Assembly: GCA_933228895.1 (NCBI GenBank)
Contig: OW121852.1
Span: forward strand, 128,831,544 to 128,895,543
DNA: 64,000 bases
Source: Platycnemis pennipes
Lineage: Eukaryota; Arthropoda; Insecta; Odonata; Platycnemididae
Reading direction: 5' to 3'
Positions within the stretch are counted from its first letter, which is position 1. Each line of letters begins with the position of its first letter. Shown in pieces: positions 1 to 10,629 of the stretch. A program made the position numbers and the translations under genes. A model generated the notes under the pieces. The model was not told where the DNA came from. It saw only the letters and a list, made by a program, of their open reading frames with translations, and searched no databases.

Positions 1-474
1 ATAATGACGACTTCCATGAATCGTTGGTACATACGTTTAAGGAAGACTTTTTGAAATCCGATAAGGAATCTCTTATATAAATTTTGAAATTAGCAAAGTC
101 TGCTCTTTTAAAAATGCGAATCTTTCTTTTTGTTATAATTTAATCTAAAGATAGTGAGAATTCTGCAGTTATAACTCTGTGGTCACTAATTCCATCAACC
201 GTGTCAATCATTGTCACATGATGTGGGATGTTGGCTGCCAGGAAATCAAGAGTGTTATCCCCTCTATTAGGTGCTGTAGCTAATTGTGTCAGGGAATTAT
301 TGGAGAACACATCTAATAGAGTCTCACAGATGTCCTTGTCCCTTCCTCCAACTCTGAAGCAGTATGCTCTCCAGTCTATTGATGGTGCATTGAAATCTCC
401 GCCAATTATTATATTACGCTCGCTGTTACGGGACGTTATAGAATTTATCTGATTTCCCAGTTCTAATGATGACG
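1..474 (-). pseudogene. LINE family A ORF2 fragment (endonuclease domain)
   Basis: Read on the minus strand this gives the middle and end of an APE-type endonuclease domain, with GGDFN followed by an SDH motif (VDGISDHRV). It aligns throughout with the intact family A ORF2 at 23511-26465. Both ends are broken: the left runs out of the window within the endonuclease-RT linker. At about 474 it abuts a C-terminal fragment of the same family in a non-collinear order, so this is a rearrangement rather than a simple internal deletion. Not functional. Confidence 0.85.
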
Positions 475-678
475 TATTTACCGGTATTCGTATCTCTAAT
501 TGTACGAGGGAAAAAGGACATTTTGAATCTGTCAGTTCGGCAATCAATTTCTCTAATTTTATGATTATGGTCCAGTCTGCCATAGTAAGTTGGGATTCGT
601 AAAATATTTTTAACATCATCACTGAAAATATTGCCTTGGAATTTGTGCAAGAGATTAAGTCTAAATTTCAACCTGCGA
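475..678 (-). pseudogene. LINE family A ORF2 C-terminal fragment
   Basis: Minus-strand translation gives the family A C-terminal block (motifs REIDCRTDRFKMSFFPRT and NILR.PTYYGRLD). It lacks both the 3' UTR and everything upstream. It is sandwiched between the endonuclease fragment and a 49-bp palindrome that replaces the next part of ORF2. Confidence 0.85.
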
Positions 679-726
679 TAGGTGCAATTATCCGATTATC
701 GTCGATCATCGGATAATTGCACCTAT
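678..726. repeat. 49-bp perfect palindrome with 11-nt loop
   Basis: Arms 678-696 and 708-726 are perfect 19-nt reverse complements around an 11-nt loop. It begins exactly where LINE A homology stops. It may be a tiny fold-back element or a break-repair product; no target duplication is evident. Confidence 0.85.
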
Positions 727-812
727 GGCATGATGACTAGTATTACTTAACACCTGCCGAGGTCTAGGCCTCTTTCCGATGTCATAAAACTTCGTATGAT
801 TACTGGGCACTT

Positions 813-1273
813 TTAAATATTCATCTACTAACACCCCGCGAGGGTAGGTGGCAAGGGAACTCCAACATATACGAGTTGTGGATTACAGCCAAGCGAATGA
901 CGAGGGAATTATTTAAAAAGACCGTTGGATGTACTCGTGTGATAGAGAACAAAGTTGTGTTTGCTCTGAGCTAACCCTGCCGTGACCTTCCCAAGACCAC
1001 CCGGACAGCCCTTAACTCCTGGAGGTCACCCTCCTGCCGCGAGGATAACAACCGCCCCCCTCCACCCCTCCTCTCCCAATATTGCTATACTCATAAGTGC
1101 ATCACAGAAATCCGACCCAGCGCACAACTCCTTTTAACAGAGTGGGTAAATTTGTGTAAACATTTCGGCCGCGGTGTAAAAGACTCCTTATGTTAAAAGT
1201 GGCGGTTAATAAATATTATGTTGTAGAAATGGAATTTGCTTTCCATGGCCATTGGATCAGGCTTTATCATATC
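813..1273 (-). repeat. Repeat group D, copy 1
   Basis: A non-coding repeat of roughly 450-600 bp, seen again at 12808-13400 (same strand) and 44796-45392 (opposite strand). Read on the minus strand it ends, near 813-850, in a CCACC...CTCGCGGGGTG hairpin followed by GTAGATG-like sequence. That resembles the 3' module of the LINE families, so D is probably a non-autonomous element using the same 3' end. Copy 1 is cut at about 1273 by a family A insertion. The 727-812 stretch before it holds nothing recognised. Confidence 0.6.
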
Positions 1274-1508
1274 CTACATCTACATCTACATAATACCCTG
1301 CAAGACACCACAAGGGTGTGTGGCAGGGGGTGATTGCTCACCAAACATGCACTACATATCATGCATAAAAAAGGAATAGTATTAATATAGTAGTCAGAAC
1401 TACACTATTTAAAAAAGATAGAAATTGCAAAGAAAACATGCAAAAACATTCAACACAAAAACAGTAGGGTTAGCTTTAAGTACTCATACCAACATGCAGC
1501 TACCAATG

Positions 1509-2003
1509 CTATTCATTGCTACTCTCCGATAGGACATATTTACCTTTATTCGTATCTCTTATTGTGCGAGGGAAAAAGGACATTTTGAATCGGTCAGTTC
1601 GGCAATCAATTTCTCTAACTTTATGATTATGGTCCAGTCTGCCATAGTAGGTTGGGGTTCGTAAAATATTTTTAACATCAACACTGAAAATATTGCCTTG
1701 GAATTTGTGGAAGAGATTAAGTCTAAATTTCAACCTGCGATCTGACAATGATTCCCATTTCAATTCATTTAATAGACTGGTTACGCTCATATAATTATCG
1801 TATCGTCCCTTTACAAATCTTGCCGATCTTCGCTGCACACGTTCAAGTTCATTACTTAGACCGATTTCGTAGGGATCCCATACACTGGCAGCATATTCCA
1901 AATGAGGTCTAACAAGGGAAAAGTAGCTGATTTCTCGTACATGATCGTCACATTTACCCAATATTCTTTTAATGAAACCCAGTTTGCGATTCGCTTGACC
2001 CAT
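1509..2003 (-). pseudogene. LINE A ORF2 C-terminal half, downstream of frameshift
   Basis: Encodes the segment from MGQANRKLGFIKR to the SSNE terminus shared by all family A copies. The upstream part (2048-2962) is in another frame, so this is half of a broken ORF2 and not an independent gene. Confidence 0.85.
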
Positions 2004-2047
2004 TATTTCACGAATGTGTTTACCCCAGGAAAGATCATTTGTCAGTC

Positions 2048-2962
2048 TTATTCCAAGATATTTAATGGATCCACGTTTGTTAATTCATTATTACTTATTT
2101 TGTAAGTGCTAGGAGGAGAGCTATTCTTTTTCCAAAAATTCATTACAAGACATTTCTTAAAGTTTAATTCTAACTGCCATGTATCACACCAAGTTTCAAT
2201 TTCTTGTAGGTCAATATTTAAATATTCTTTATCGCTTGGGCATAGAATTTCCCTGTACACTACTGCGTCATCGGCAAATAGACGAAGCTTACTTTTTACC
2301 ACCTTTTGGATATCATTAATGTACAAAAGGAATAGGAGTGGACCTATCACACTACCTTGTGGGACACCCGTAGTGACTTTAATTGCCGGTGAGGAAACAC
2401 CGTCCAAAACAACCCTATGAACCCGATCATGCAGAAAATCATTAATCCATGATATAATGTTACTGTCTAACCCATAAGATTTTAACTTCAAAATTAGTTT
2501 GCTGTGAGAAACCTTGTCAAAGGCCTTCTTGAAGTCGAGAAATATAGCATCCACTGGAATATTATTTTCGCCAGAAACTAAAATATCGTGGGAAAAGAGA
2601 GCAAGTTGAGTTTCACACGATCTGCTCTTTCGGAAGCCATGCTGGACATTGGACAATAAAGTCTGGCTATCTAGGTGTCCCATGACTGAACTGACAATTA
2701 TGTGTTTTAGGACCTTGCATGAAATGGATGTGAGGGATATAGGTCTGTAGTTAGATGGCTGCTCCGTATCACCACTTTTAAAAATGGGTGTTACATCGGC
2801 TGCTTTCCAGTCCATCGGTACGACGTGTTCGGTCAGGGATTTATTAAATACTATTTCAAGGTAGGGGGAAATTTTGGATGCTAACTCTCTATATACGCGG
2901 GAGGGAATTTGATCAGGGCCAGGAGATTTACTGGGTAACTTTAAGTAACTTTTCAACACCAT
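2048..2962 (-). pseudogene. LINE A ORF2 reverse-transcriptase part, upstream of frameshift
   Basis: Contains RT motifs in the usual order: KSPGPDQIPSR, WKAADVTPIFKSGD, QHGFRKSRSCETQ, VDAIFLDFKKAFD (motif A), GVPQGSVIGPLLF (motif B) and LFADDAVVY (motif C). The frame ends in an unrelated tail (NVDPLNILE) at the frameshift. 5' truncation removes the endonuclease. Confidence 0.85.
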
Positions 2963-2975
2963 TACAGGAAATGTC

Positions 2976-3150
2976 TTAAAAATGACACTTTTAATCTATC
3001 GGGAAAATGACACTTTGAATCTATCGGTACGAAAACCTCTCTCTAATCTTATATATCTGGTCGAATCTAGTATAATGCGCTAATGTTGTTAATATATGCC
3101 TAACATCTTGAGTAAACATATCCGATTTAAATCTATTATTTTTAACAAAA
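2976..3150 (-). pseudogene. Decayed LINE family B C-terminal fragment
   Basis: Matches, with many substitutions, the family B stretch encoding DQINKIREIDCRTDRFKM and DVRHILKTPAYYARF on the minus strand. A ~25-bp piece around 2978-3026 is present twice in tandem. Old copy. 3151-3240 holds nothing recognised. Confidence 0.6.
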
Positions 3151-3587
3151 TTCTCTAATTCCAAGATTAATTATTGTGACTTACGTTATCGATTGCCTAA
3201 TGAAAATCTAAATATACCGTAACAACTTCAGTAATTATATAGTATTCACCTAAATACTAGCAAGCAATCTCAGTGTGGCGACTAATATCACAGGGATGAC
3301 GGCTGATGGGGTAGCGCCAAAGCATGGTACACGTACATATTATGCGCCACGACGGTCCGTTCGGGAATTACCTCGGAGGAAGCGTAAGAATTCAACGACC
3401 TTGAAGATAATGAGAAATTCAGTCATAGAGCATAAAAAGCATTTATTCAAGAAAAATTCACTAATAAATTAACAAAAGAAACACTGGATCACAGGGGTCA
3501 CTGAATCATTCAAGCATCGTCTGCAACACGATGGACATGCCGCTTGTCACTGGAACAACGGAGGGGTCGATCCTAAGGGAACGGCAC

Positions 3588-3921
3588 TCACAGGATGACA
3601 GGCACCGGGAACCCACAGCACCTGCAGTTCTCCTGTCAACAACAAGGCATCGTTATAAGTGAACATAATATCTTACAACAGAAATGACTCATTAGAATTA
3701 ATCAGAACACCAGAGGCCCTTGGCACATTGCATTTCCAAACCACGGTACGCACCACTCCCGAGATTTCCACCATGTGTCCCTCGCAGCGGTGGTACACGG
3801 AGCGATTGGTGAGGAACATCTTGGGATCTTGGTGACGCAAGACCGTGGCCTTGTAAGGCCACAACTGCTTCCTCGTCAGGTTGGTGTACAGGTCCAGAAT
3901 GTCCCTGCCGATGGACGAGAC
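3588..3921 (-). pseudogene. Partial inverted duplicate of the 33.5-kb gene (exons 2 and 3)
   Basis: Exon 2' (3754-3921, minus) is 168 nt, the same length as exon 2 of the gene at 34437-34604, and is fully open (VSSIGRDILDLYTNL...HMVEISGV). Exon 3' (3588-3632) gives the same ENCRCCGFPVPVIL ending and stop. The intron between them is kept, with donor GTGCGT and acceptor TTGACAG, and the 3' UTR with AATAAA plus flank match down to about 3241. This is therefore a DNA-level duplication, not a retrocopy. Substitutions between the copies are few and mostly conservative. I cannot find exon 1 upstream (4-13 kb on this strand), where LINEs have piled in, so it is probably a decapitated paralogue. It could still be expressed if exon 1 lies beyond the insertions. 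Confidence 0.75.
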
Positions 3922-3972
3922 CTGCAACCGACAAAGGAATTGTTAGCAAGGCGACAAGTGAAGAATTGAACG

Positions 3973-4275
3973 GACTATCCTTTAACTACTCTGCAAGCCA
4001 CCTCAAGGGTGTGTGGCAGGGGGTGAGTTATCTCAAAACATATTGTACACTAATGCACTAAATTGTGCTTACACTTCGTACATAATGTGATATTTGGTGA
4101 ATATCATGCGGGGCATACATTACAAATCTACAAATTTTACAAAACGCCAATCACATTAAAAACAGGCGCCAACCAACAGTTCAACGTTTTATCCCACGGG
4201 CGAAATTTACTCAAAATACTCTCCACGAAGGGCTCAAGTGGGGCCCGCCCCTTGGTAAGACAGTGAGGGATGTGA
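3973..4275 (-). repeat. Repeat group C, copy 1
   Basis: A ~300-bp non-coding repeat whose left end reads as a 3' hairpin module on the minus strand (CACACACCCTTGAGGTGGCTTGCAG). The body, with CATTACAAATCTACAAATTTTAC and AACAGTTCAACGTTTTATCC, differs from A and B. Repeated at 4574-4870. It sits in the sequence corresponding to intron 1 of the duplicated gene; the flank GGACTATCC is shared with the intron of the other gene copy. Confidence 0.65.
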
Positions 4276-4438
4276 CAGTGCAATTTCTATCTTTTTTAAA
4301 TAGTGTAGTTCTGACTACTATATTAATACTATTCCTTTTTTATGCATGATATGTAGTGCATGTTTGGTGAGAAATCACCCCCTGCCACACACCCTTGTGG
4401 TGGCTTGCAGGGTATTATGTAGATGTAGATGAGGCAGG
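4276..4438 (+). mobile_element. LINE family A 3' end only (extreme 5' truncation)
   Basis: About 160 bp of family A 3' UTR: TTTAAATAGTGTAGTTCTGAC, TTTTTTATGCATGATATG, GGTGAGAAATCACC hairpin, CCCTGCCACACACCC...GCAGGG hairpin and GTAGATGTAGATG tail. No coding sequence remains. Confidence 0.85.
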
Positions 4439-4465
4439 CGATACGTGGTGGAATTTAGTTGCACT

Positions 4466-4573
4466 GAACATGTTAAGGAAATTAACTTTGTTCAATTCCA
4501 CAAAATGATTTATCGTTCGGAAATAATAAATAATTTTTTGTAATTGTACAAAGTTAATTTCCTTAACATGTTC
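4466..4573. repeat. 108-bp fold-back element with perfect 26-bp inverted repeats
   Basis: Arms 4466-4491 and 4548-4573 are perfect reverse complements (start GAACATGTTAAGG); the 56-bp centre is AT-rich. It lies exactly between the LINE A 3' end and the second copy of repeat C. MITE-like, but no target duplication was identified. Confidence 0.8.
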
Positions 4574-4870
4574 AGGACTATCCTTTAACTACTCTACAAG
4601 CCACCTCAACGGTGTGTGGCAGGGAGTGAGTTATCTCAAAACATATAGTGCACTTACGCACTAAATTGTGCTTATGTTGCGTACATAATGTGATATTTTG
4701 ATAATATCAGGAGGGGCATGCATTACAAATCTACAAATTTTACAAAACACCAATCACATTACCAACAGGTGCCAACCAACAGTTCAACGTTTTATCCAAT
4801 GGGCTATATGTACTCGAAGTACCCTCCAGGAAGGGCTCAAGTGGGGCCCGGCCTGATGAAGACAGTGAGG
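4574..4870 (-). repeat. Repeat group C, copy 2
   Basis: Second copy of the 3973-4275 repeat in the same orientation, offset ~602 bp, including the same flank GGACTATCCTTTAACTACTCT. The arrangement looks like a duplication that brackets the LINE A tail and the fold-back. 4871-4960 holds nothing recognised. Confidence 0.65.
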
Positions 4871-5184
4871 GAAAAGTGAACGGGAAGAATGGAAAAGGCA
4901 GGCCTCGTATGAGGTGCATGCAGTAAGTTGTGAAGGGTGAAGAGAGGAACTACGTTGGTACATCTACATCTACATAATACCCTGCAAGCCACCACAAGGG
5001 TGTGTGGCAGGGGGTGATTGCTCACCAAACATGCACTACATATCATGCACAAAAAAGGAATAGTATTAATATAGTAGTCAGAACTACACTATTTAAAAAG
5101 ATAGAAATTGCAAAGAAAACATGCAAAAACATTCTGTCAGTAGGGTTAGCTTTAAGTACTCATACCAACATGCAGCTACCAATG

Positions 5185-7056
5185 CTATTCATTGCTACTC
5201 TCCGATAGGACATATTTACCGTTATTCGTATCTCTTATTGTGCGAGGGAAAAAGGACATTTTGAATCGGTCAGTTCGGCAATCAATTTCTCTAACTTTAT
5301 GATTATGGTCCAGTCTGCCATAGTAAGTTGGGGTTCGTAAAATATTTTTAACATCATCACTGAAAATATTGCCTTGGAATTTGTGGAAGAGATTAAGTCT
5401 AAATTTCAACCTGCGATCTGACAATGATTCCCATTTCAATTCATTTAATAGACTGGTTACGCTAATATAAATATCGTATCGTCCCTTTACAAATCTTGCC
5501 GATCTTCGCTGCACACGTTCAAGTTCATTACTTAGACCGATTTCGTAGGGATCCCATACACTGGCAGCATATTCCAAATGAGGTCTAACAAGGGAAAAGT
5601 AGCTGATTTCTCGTACATGATCGTCACATTTACCCAATACTCTTTTAATGAAACCCAGTTTGCGATTCGCTTGACCCATTATTTCACGAATGTGTTTACC
5701 CCAGGAAAGATCATTTGTCAGTCTTATTCCAAGATATTTAATGGATTCCACGTTTGTTAATTCATTATTACTTATTTTGTAAGTGGTAGGAGGAGAGCTA
5801 TTCTTTTTCCAAAAATTCATTACAAGACATTTCTTAAAGTTTAATTCTAACTGCCATGTATCACACCAAGTTTCAATTGCTTGTAGGTCAATATTTAAAT
5901 ATTCTTTATCGTTCGGGCATAGAATTTCCCTGTACACTACTGCGTCATCGGCAAATAGACGAAGCTTACTTTTTACCACCTTTTGGATATCATTAATATA
6001 CAAAAGGAATAGGAGTGGACCTATCACACTACCTTGTGGGACACCCGAAGTGACTTTAATTGCCGGTGAGGAAACACCGTCCAAAATAACCCTTTGAACC
6101 CGATCATGCAGAAAATCATTAATCCATGATATAATGTTACTGTCTAACCCATAAGATTTTAACTTCAAAATTAGTTTGCTGTGAGAAACCTTGTCAAAAG
6201 CCTTCTTGAAGTCAAGAAATATAGCATCCACTGGAATATTATTTTCGCCAGAAACTAAAATATCGTGGGAAAAGAGAGCAAGTTGGGTTTCACACGATCT
6301 GCTCTTTCGGAAGCCATGCTGGACATTGGACAATAAATTCTGGCTATCTAGGTGTCCCATGACTGAACTGACAATTATATGTTCTAGGACCTTGCATGAA
6401 ATGGATGTGAGGGATATAGGTCTGTAGTTAGATGGCTGCTCCCTATCGCCACTTTTAAAAATGGGTGTTACATCGGCTGCTTTCCAGTCCATCGGTACGA
6501 CGTGTTCGGTCAGGGATTTATTAAATACTATTTCAAGGTAGGGGGAAATTGCGGATGCTAACTCTCTATATACGCGGGAGGGAATTTGATCAGGGCCAGG
6601 AGATTTGTTGGGGCTTATATCTTTAAGTAATTTTTCAATACCATTACAGGAAATGTCAATTGGTTGCATCAACCGCTGGAAGAGGTCAGGTAACACGACA
6701 GTTGAATCCCCGGAAGGTGGGTTAAAAACGGTTTGGAAGAAGGAATTTAGCAAGTTAACTTTGTCGAGTGTGTTTGTGGTCATTTCACCTCTATCATTTT
6801 TAAGTGAATGGACGGCAGACTTATGGCCTTGCACTTCCCTTACGTACGACCAGAAGACTTTTGGATTTTCTTTCAATTGTTCCCCAAGTGTTTTTCTTTT
6901 GAATTCTGCAAATGCATTACTAAGGGCTGACTTTGCAGTGGATTTTGAAATTTTATAATTTTCAATAATTACATTACGCTCATCAGTGGGCATATGTTTA
7001 CTAATTTTTTTCATTTTAGCGTGACATATTCGCTGCCGTCTCAGGGATTTTCTCAC
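5185..7056 (-). pseudogene. LINE A ORF2, RT plus C-terminal domain (open 623 codons)
   Basis: The longest open piece of this copy. It holds the linker (RKSLRRQRICHAKMKK, ENPKVFWSYVREVQGHKS), the RT fingers and palm (SPGPDQIPSR, FLDFKKAFD, GVPQGSVIGPLLF, FADDAVVY), the YLGIRL block and the C-terminal LEYAASVWDPYEIG...FFPRTIRD module ending in SSNE. The active-site FADD is intact. The endonuclease lies across the B insertion at 8049-9013, so no full ORF2 can be made. Confidence 0.85.
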
Positions 7057-7129
7057 TTCGGCATTGTACCACCTAGGTTCAGTGCTTTCTTTTTTGAATT
7101 AACAGGGATAAATCTGTTGATCCCAGAGC

Positions 7130-8048
7130 TTACGAAGAGGACATGAAATCACTTAGCAAGGATTTAGATGCAATTGAAGAGTGGTGCGACAAATGGCAGT
7201 TAGAACTCAACCTTAAAAAGTGTGTAGCTATCAATTTTTGGAGGAGGAATAATTCGATAGAGCGATCCTATAGAATTAATAACACGAAGATCGAAAACGT
7301 TGAAACCGTAAGATATTTAGGTGTAACAATCACTAAAGATTTATCGTGGGGAAGACACATAAGGGAAATATGCGGCCGAGCGAAGAGAAAGCTAGGATTT
7401 ATAAAAAGAGTACTAGGAAAATGTGATGAGAAGACAAAAGAGCGATGCTACTTTTCACTAGTTAGGCCCCACCTTGAGTATGCAGCCAGTGTATGGGATC
7501 CTAATGAATTAGGTTTGATGAGAGAACTAGACAGTGTGCAGCGTAGAGCAGCTAGGTTCGTCAAAAGGTGTTACGATAGGTTGAGTAGTGTATCAGAATT
7601 AATACAAGAATTAGGGTGGGAATCATTATCAGAGCGTAGATTAAAGTTCAGATTTAATCTATTGCAGAAATTTCAATCGGATAGCTTTACTGAAGATGTT
7701 AGGCACATATTAAAAACACCAGCGTATTATGCTAGATTCGACCAGATAAATAAGATTAGAGAGATAGATTGTCGTACAGATAGATTCAAAATGGCATTTT
7801 TCCCCCGTACTATAAGAGAACAGAATAGGCAGCATAGGAAAGGGATAGGTAGGGGAAATATTTTAGAGTATTCTGTAGTGCATGATGCATGTATTAACCC
7901 CTCAAATACTATAGATACTAACAATCTAGTTGCATGAGACCCTTTAGTTGCTTGCTTGCATGCTAGTAGTGATTGCTTGGTGACCTTCACCCCCTGCCAC
8001 ACACCCTCGCGGTGGCTTGCAGGGTATCGTGTAGATGTAGATGTAGAT
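7130..8048 (+). mobile_element. LINE family B, 5'-truncated insertion into family A
   Basis: ORF2 from just after RT motif C to the C-terminus (7143-7937, ends NTIDTNNLVA), then 3' UTR, hairpin module and GTAGAT tail. Flanked by a 4-bp duplication GAGC. The open frame is a C-terminal remnant (WQLELNLKKC, YLGVTITKDLSWG, LEYAASVWDPNELG, CRTDRFKMAFFPRTIRE) without a catalytic RT core. Confidence 0.9.
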
Positions 8049-9013
8049 GAGCGCATGATATTAATGAACGACTTCCATGAATCGTTGGTACATACCTTTA
8101 TGGAAGACTTTTTGAAATCCGATAAGGAATCTCTTAAATAAATTTTAAAGTTAGCAAAGTCTGCTCTTTTAAAAATGTAAAACTTTCTTTTTTGTTTAAA
8201 ATTTTTATCTAAAGATAGCGAGAGTTTTGCAGTTATAACTCTGTGGTCACTGATTCCATCAACCGTGTCAATCATTGTCACATGTTGTGGGATATTGGTT
8301 GCCAGTAAATCAAGAGTGTTGTCCCCTCTATTAGGTGCTGTAGCTAATTGTGTCAGGGAGAATTGGAGAACACATGTAATAGAGTCTCACAGATGTCTTT
8401 GTCCCTTCCTCCAGCTTTGAAGCAGTATGTTCTCCAGTCTATTGATGGTGCATTGAAATCTCCACCTATTATTATATTACGTTCGCTGTTACGGGACGTT
8501 ATTGTATTTATCTGGTTTCCCAGTTCTAATAAGGACTCAACATCAGTGTTTGGGGGCCTATAGAAGGCGCAGACAGATATTGATCTGGATTTAGGGCATG
8601 TTAATGAACACCAAACACATTCTAAGGGGTTGTCGGGAAATATTACTGCTTTGCTAATGATTGAGTTCTTGACTGCAATGAAAACACCACCACCTGCTCT
8701 GTTATGTCTATCTTTTCTATATATTTTAAAAGATTTGGGGAATATTTCTGAGTCAGGAATGTCATCCGTCAGCCAACTTTCAGTTCCTATAATTACATCT
8801 GCATCAGTAGTATGAATAAGGTGATGGAACTCAGGTATCTTGTTTTTAAGACTTCGGCAATTAACTACCGCAACGGAAATATTTTCACCTCGACTATTAT
8901 TAAGGCTACAAGGGAGAGCTGTAGTCATGTCTGAAGTATTTTGAGGTTCAATTCTGCTTTCATGAATGTTAGCCGATAAAGCGACTGGCAACGAGAAGTT
9001 ATTTACCCCACTA
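8049..9013 (-). pseudogene. LINE A ORF2 endonuclease part, right of the B insertion
   Basis: Minus-strand sequence encodes VAVVNCRSLKNKIPEFHHL, IIGTESWL, RAGGGVFIAVK, FYRPPNTDVESL, IIIGGDFNAPSIDW and ISDHRVITAKL: an APE endonuclease domain with its Asn, Glu, Asp/Asn and SDH positions. A small deletion near 8358-8372 shifts the frame. Part of the copy at 4961-9013. Confidence 0.85.
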
Positions 9014-9715
9014 AATTTACCCCACTGGTATGAAGAGGTTGGCCGATAGAAGAATCGAGTGGAGGGCTGCGTCAAACCAATCCTGTTGATTGTTGACCCA
9101 TGATGATGAAGAACATTTTCAGCTTTACTGCAGACTACTGCACCTACGTTACTTTGACCTATTCTGTGATAATGTTCTGATTATTATCTCTATTTATTCG
9201 CTCGAAAAAAGAATTTTTTAATATATCCACATTGTGGTGCATTCAGAAAAATGAAAAATGTGAAAATTTTGTATATAATCCCGTGACTCTTTTTAGCTGG
9301 TATTAAAGCCCAAATAAATCGTCAATAAGTGCTGAATTATGGTTAATTTAAATGCAAGGCAATACATGCCCAAAAGATTGAAAAAACAGGTAACCCCGTG
9401 TTATGAACTGAGATCACTATGGCGTTTTTAATGGGCATTACTTCACTATTTCACCGCCAATTAACGCCAATATTAACGCATAGTACCTATAGGTTTCGTA
9501 TCCCTCAAAAGAGCACTCACACTTTTACTTCAGCCAATTGTTGATACTTGTGTTGGTGTTTAGCCCTTATTGATATGAAAATTATTGATGAGAACAGAAA
9601 TACATCTCTAACTACCTACTGTGTGCAATGTTCAAGGTACGCCTTGGGATTTTGTCATGAATATTCGTCACTAAACGCTGTCTTATACGAATATGTCCTA
9701 TCCATATATGTATAT
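9014..9715. other. Unique-looking AT-rich sequence, no gene seen
   Basis: No ORF of note, no LINE homology and no recognisable repeat ends in this ~700-bp stretch. Confidence 0.5.
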
Positions 9716-9880
9716 AAATACTAATCCTTTTTTATGCATGATATGTACATCTACGCGATACCCTGCAAGCCACCTTGAGGGTGTGTGGCAGGGGAGGATA
9801 GTAGTGCATGTTGGTGAGATTTCACCCCCTTCCACACACCTTTATGGTGGCTTGCAGGGTATTATGTAAACGTACATAGA
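9716..9880 (+). mobile_element. LINE family A 3' end with a 51-bp 3'-module insertion
   Basis: The family A 3' UTR tail (CTTTTTTATGCATGATATGT ... GGTGAGATTTCACC ... CTTGCAGGGTATTATGTA) is split at 9746/9798. The 51-bp insert, minus strand, is only a hairpin module with tail (ACATCTACGCGATACCCTGC ... GGGTGTGTGGCAGGGG). Confidence 0.75.
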
Positions 9881-10300
9881 TTATAAAGATCGATAACGTT
9901 GAAACCATAAGATATATACATCTACACGATACCCTGCAAGCCACCGCGAGGGTGAGTGGCAGGGGGTGAAGATCACCAAGCATGCATTACTAACATACAA
10001 ACAAGCAACTAAAGTGTCTCATGCAACTAGATCGTTAGTGTCTATAGTATTTGAGGTGTTATTACATGCATCATGCACTACAAAATACTCAAAAATATTT
10101 CCCCTACCTATCCCTTTCCTATGCTGCCTATTCTGTTCTCTTATAGTACAGGGATATTTAGGTGTAACGATCACTAAAGATTTATCGTGGGGAAGACACA
10201 TCGGGGAAATATGACCCCGAGCGGAACGGAAAGCTAGTAGTGCATGCTTGGTCATCTTCACCGCGAGAGTGAGTGGCAGGGAATCGTTAGATGTAGATCT
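9881..10300 (+). mobile_element. LINE family B remnant interrupted by a family B 3' end
   Basis: Plus-strand B sequence (AAGATCGATAACGTTGAAACC, then GTGTAACGATCACTAAAG) is split by a minus-strand B 3' end at 9916-10152, flanked by GATAT (9911-9915, 10153-10157). After about 10233 the plus copy jumps from the GRAKRKLG region directly to its 3' UTR at a GCTAG microhomology, so the C-terminal coding region is deleted. It ends in a decayed hairpin and GTAGATC. Confidence 0.8.
9916..10152 (-). mobile_element. LINE family B 3' end (237 bp) nested in another B copy
   Basis: (ATCTAC) tail and hairpin module, then 3' UTR and the last ~70 nt of ORF2 on the minus strand. 5-bp target duplication GATAT. 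No coding capacity. Confidence 0.85.
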
Positions 10301-10629
10301 AACGGGGGGTAGCGGGGGGTGAATATATATAAATGAGGAGTGAATTACATTCACTGTTGGCAAAATGTCTCTCGGGTCTGGATATAAAATCCTAAATATA
10401 AAAAATCTAAAAATAAAAAAGTAGTAAAAAAGTGGACAACTAAAATAAAGGCGATAAAAATAGGGTTAGCAAAACCGTGGGATCCCATACATAATTACCG
10501 TGAAGAATACAACCATTAGCCCCACAGAAATTGTTCCCAAAGACAACTTGGAATACTCACACGGAAATTGTATTTCCTTGTGAATATGATGGACTTCCAC
10601 AAAGTTACACCTAAAAAGGGAATTTTAAT
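10301..10629. other. No recognisable feature
   Basis: AT-rich, no convincing ORF or repeat end. A GGGGGGTAGCGGGGGGTG patch at 10304-10321 is the only compositional oddity. Confidence 0.4.

Larger units (their letters stand above)
1274..2975 (-). mobile_element. LINE family A, 5'-truncated copy
   Basis: The 3' end is at the left: (ATCTAC)n tail, hairpin module and 3' UTR to about 1508, then ORF2. Reverse transcriptase (SPGPDQIPSR, NYRPISLTS, LDFKKAFD, GVPQGSV, FADDAVVY) and the C-terminal domain are recognisable. ORF2 is split into 1509-2003 and 2048-2962 by a one-base deletion near 2070 (ATGGATCC where other copies read ATGGATTCC). The element is truncated at the linker between endonuclease and RT. 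One of the younger-looking but dead copies. Confidence 0.9.
4961..9013 (-). mobile_element. LINE family A copy, interrupted by a family B insertion
   Basis: The 3' tail is at 4961, the 3' UTR runs to 5184, ORF2 C-terminus and RT occupy 5185-7129, and the rest of ORF2 including endonuclease is at 8049-9013. A family B fragment (7130-8048) splits it with a GAGC target duplication (7126-7129 and 8049-8052). ORF2 is additionally frameshifted near 7100 (TTGAATTAACAGG for TTGAATTTACAAGG) and near 8360. Homology with the complete element stops at about 9013, just after the start of ORF2, following a short tandem duplication of TTTACCCCACT. Confidence 0.9.

Noticed and set aside
228..452. Plus-strand ORF opposite the LINE A endonuclease fragment
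   Set aside because: Mirror reading of a minus-strand LINE coding region; the same antisense frame recurs opposite every A copy (for example 25669-25968).
3698..3949. Second minus-strand frame over exon 2' of the duplicated gene
   Set aside because: Out of frame with the conserved exon 2 protein of the other copy and reads through both splice sites.
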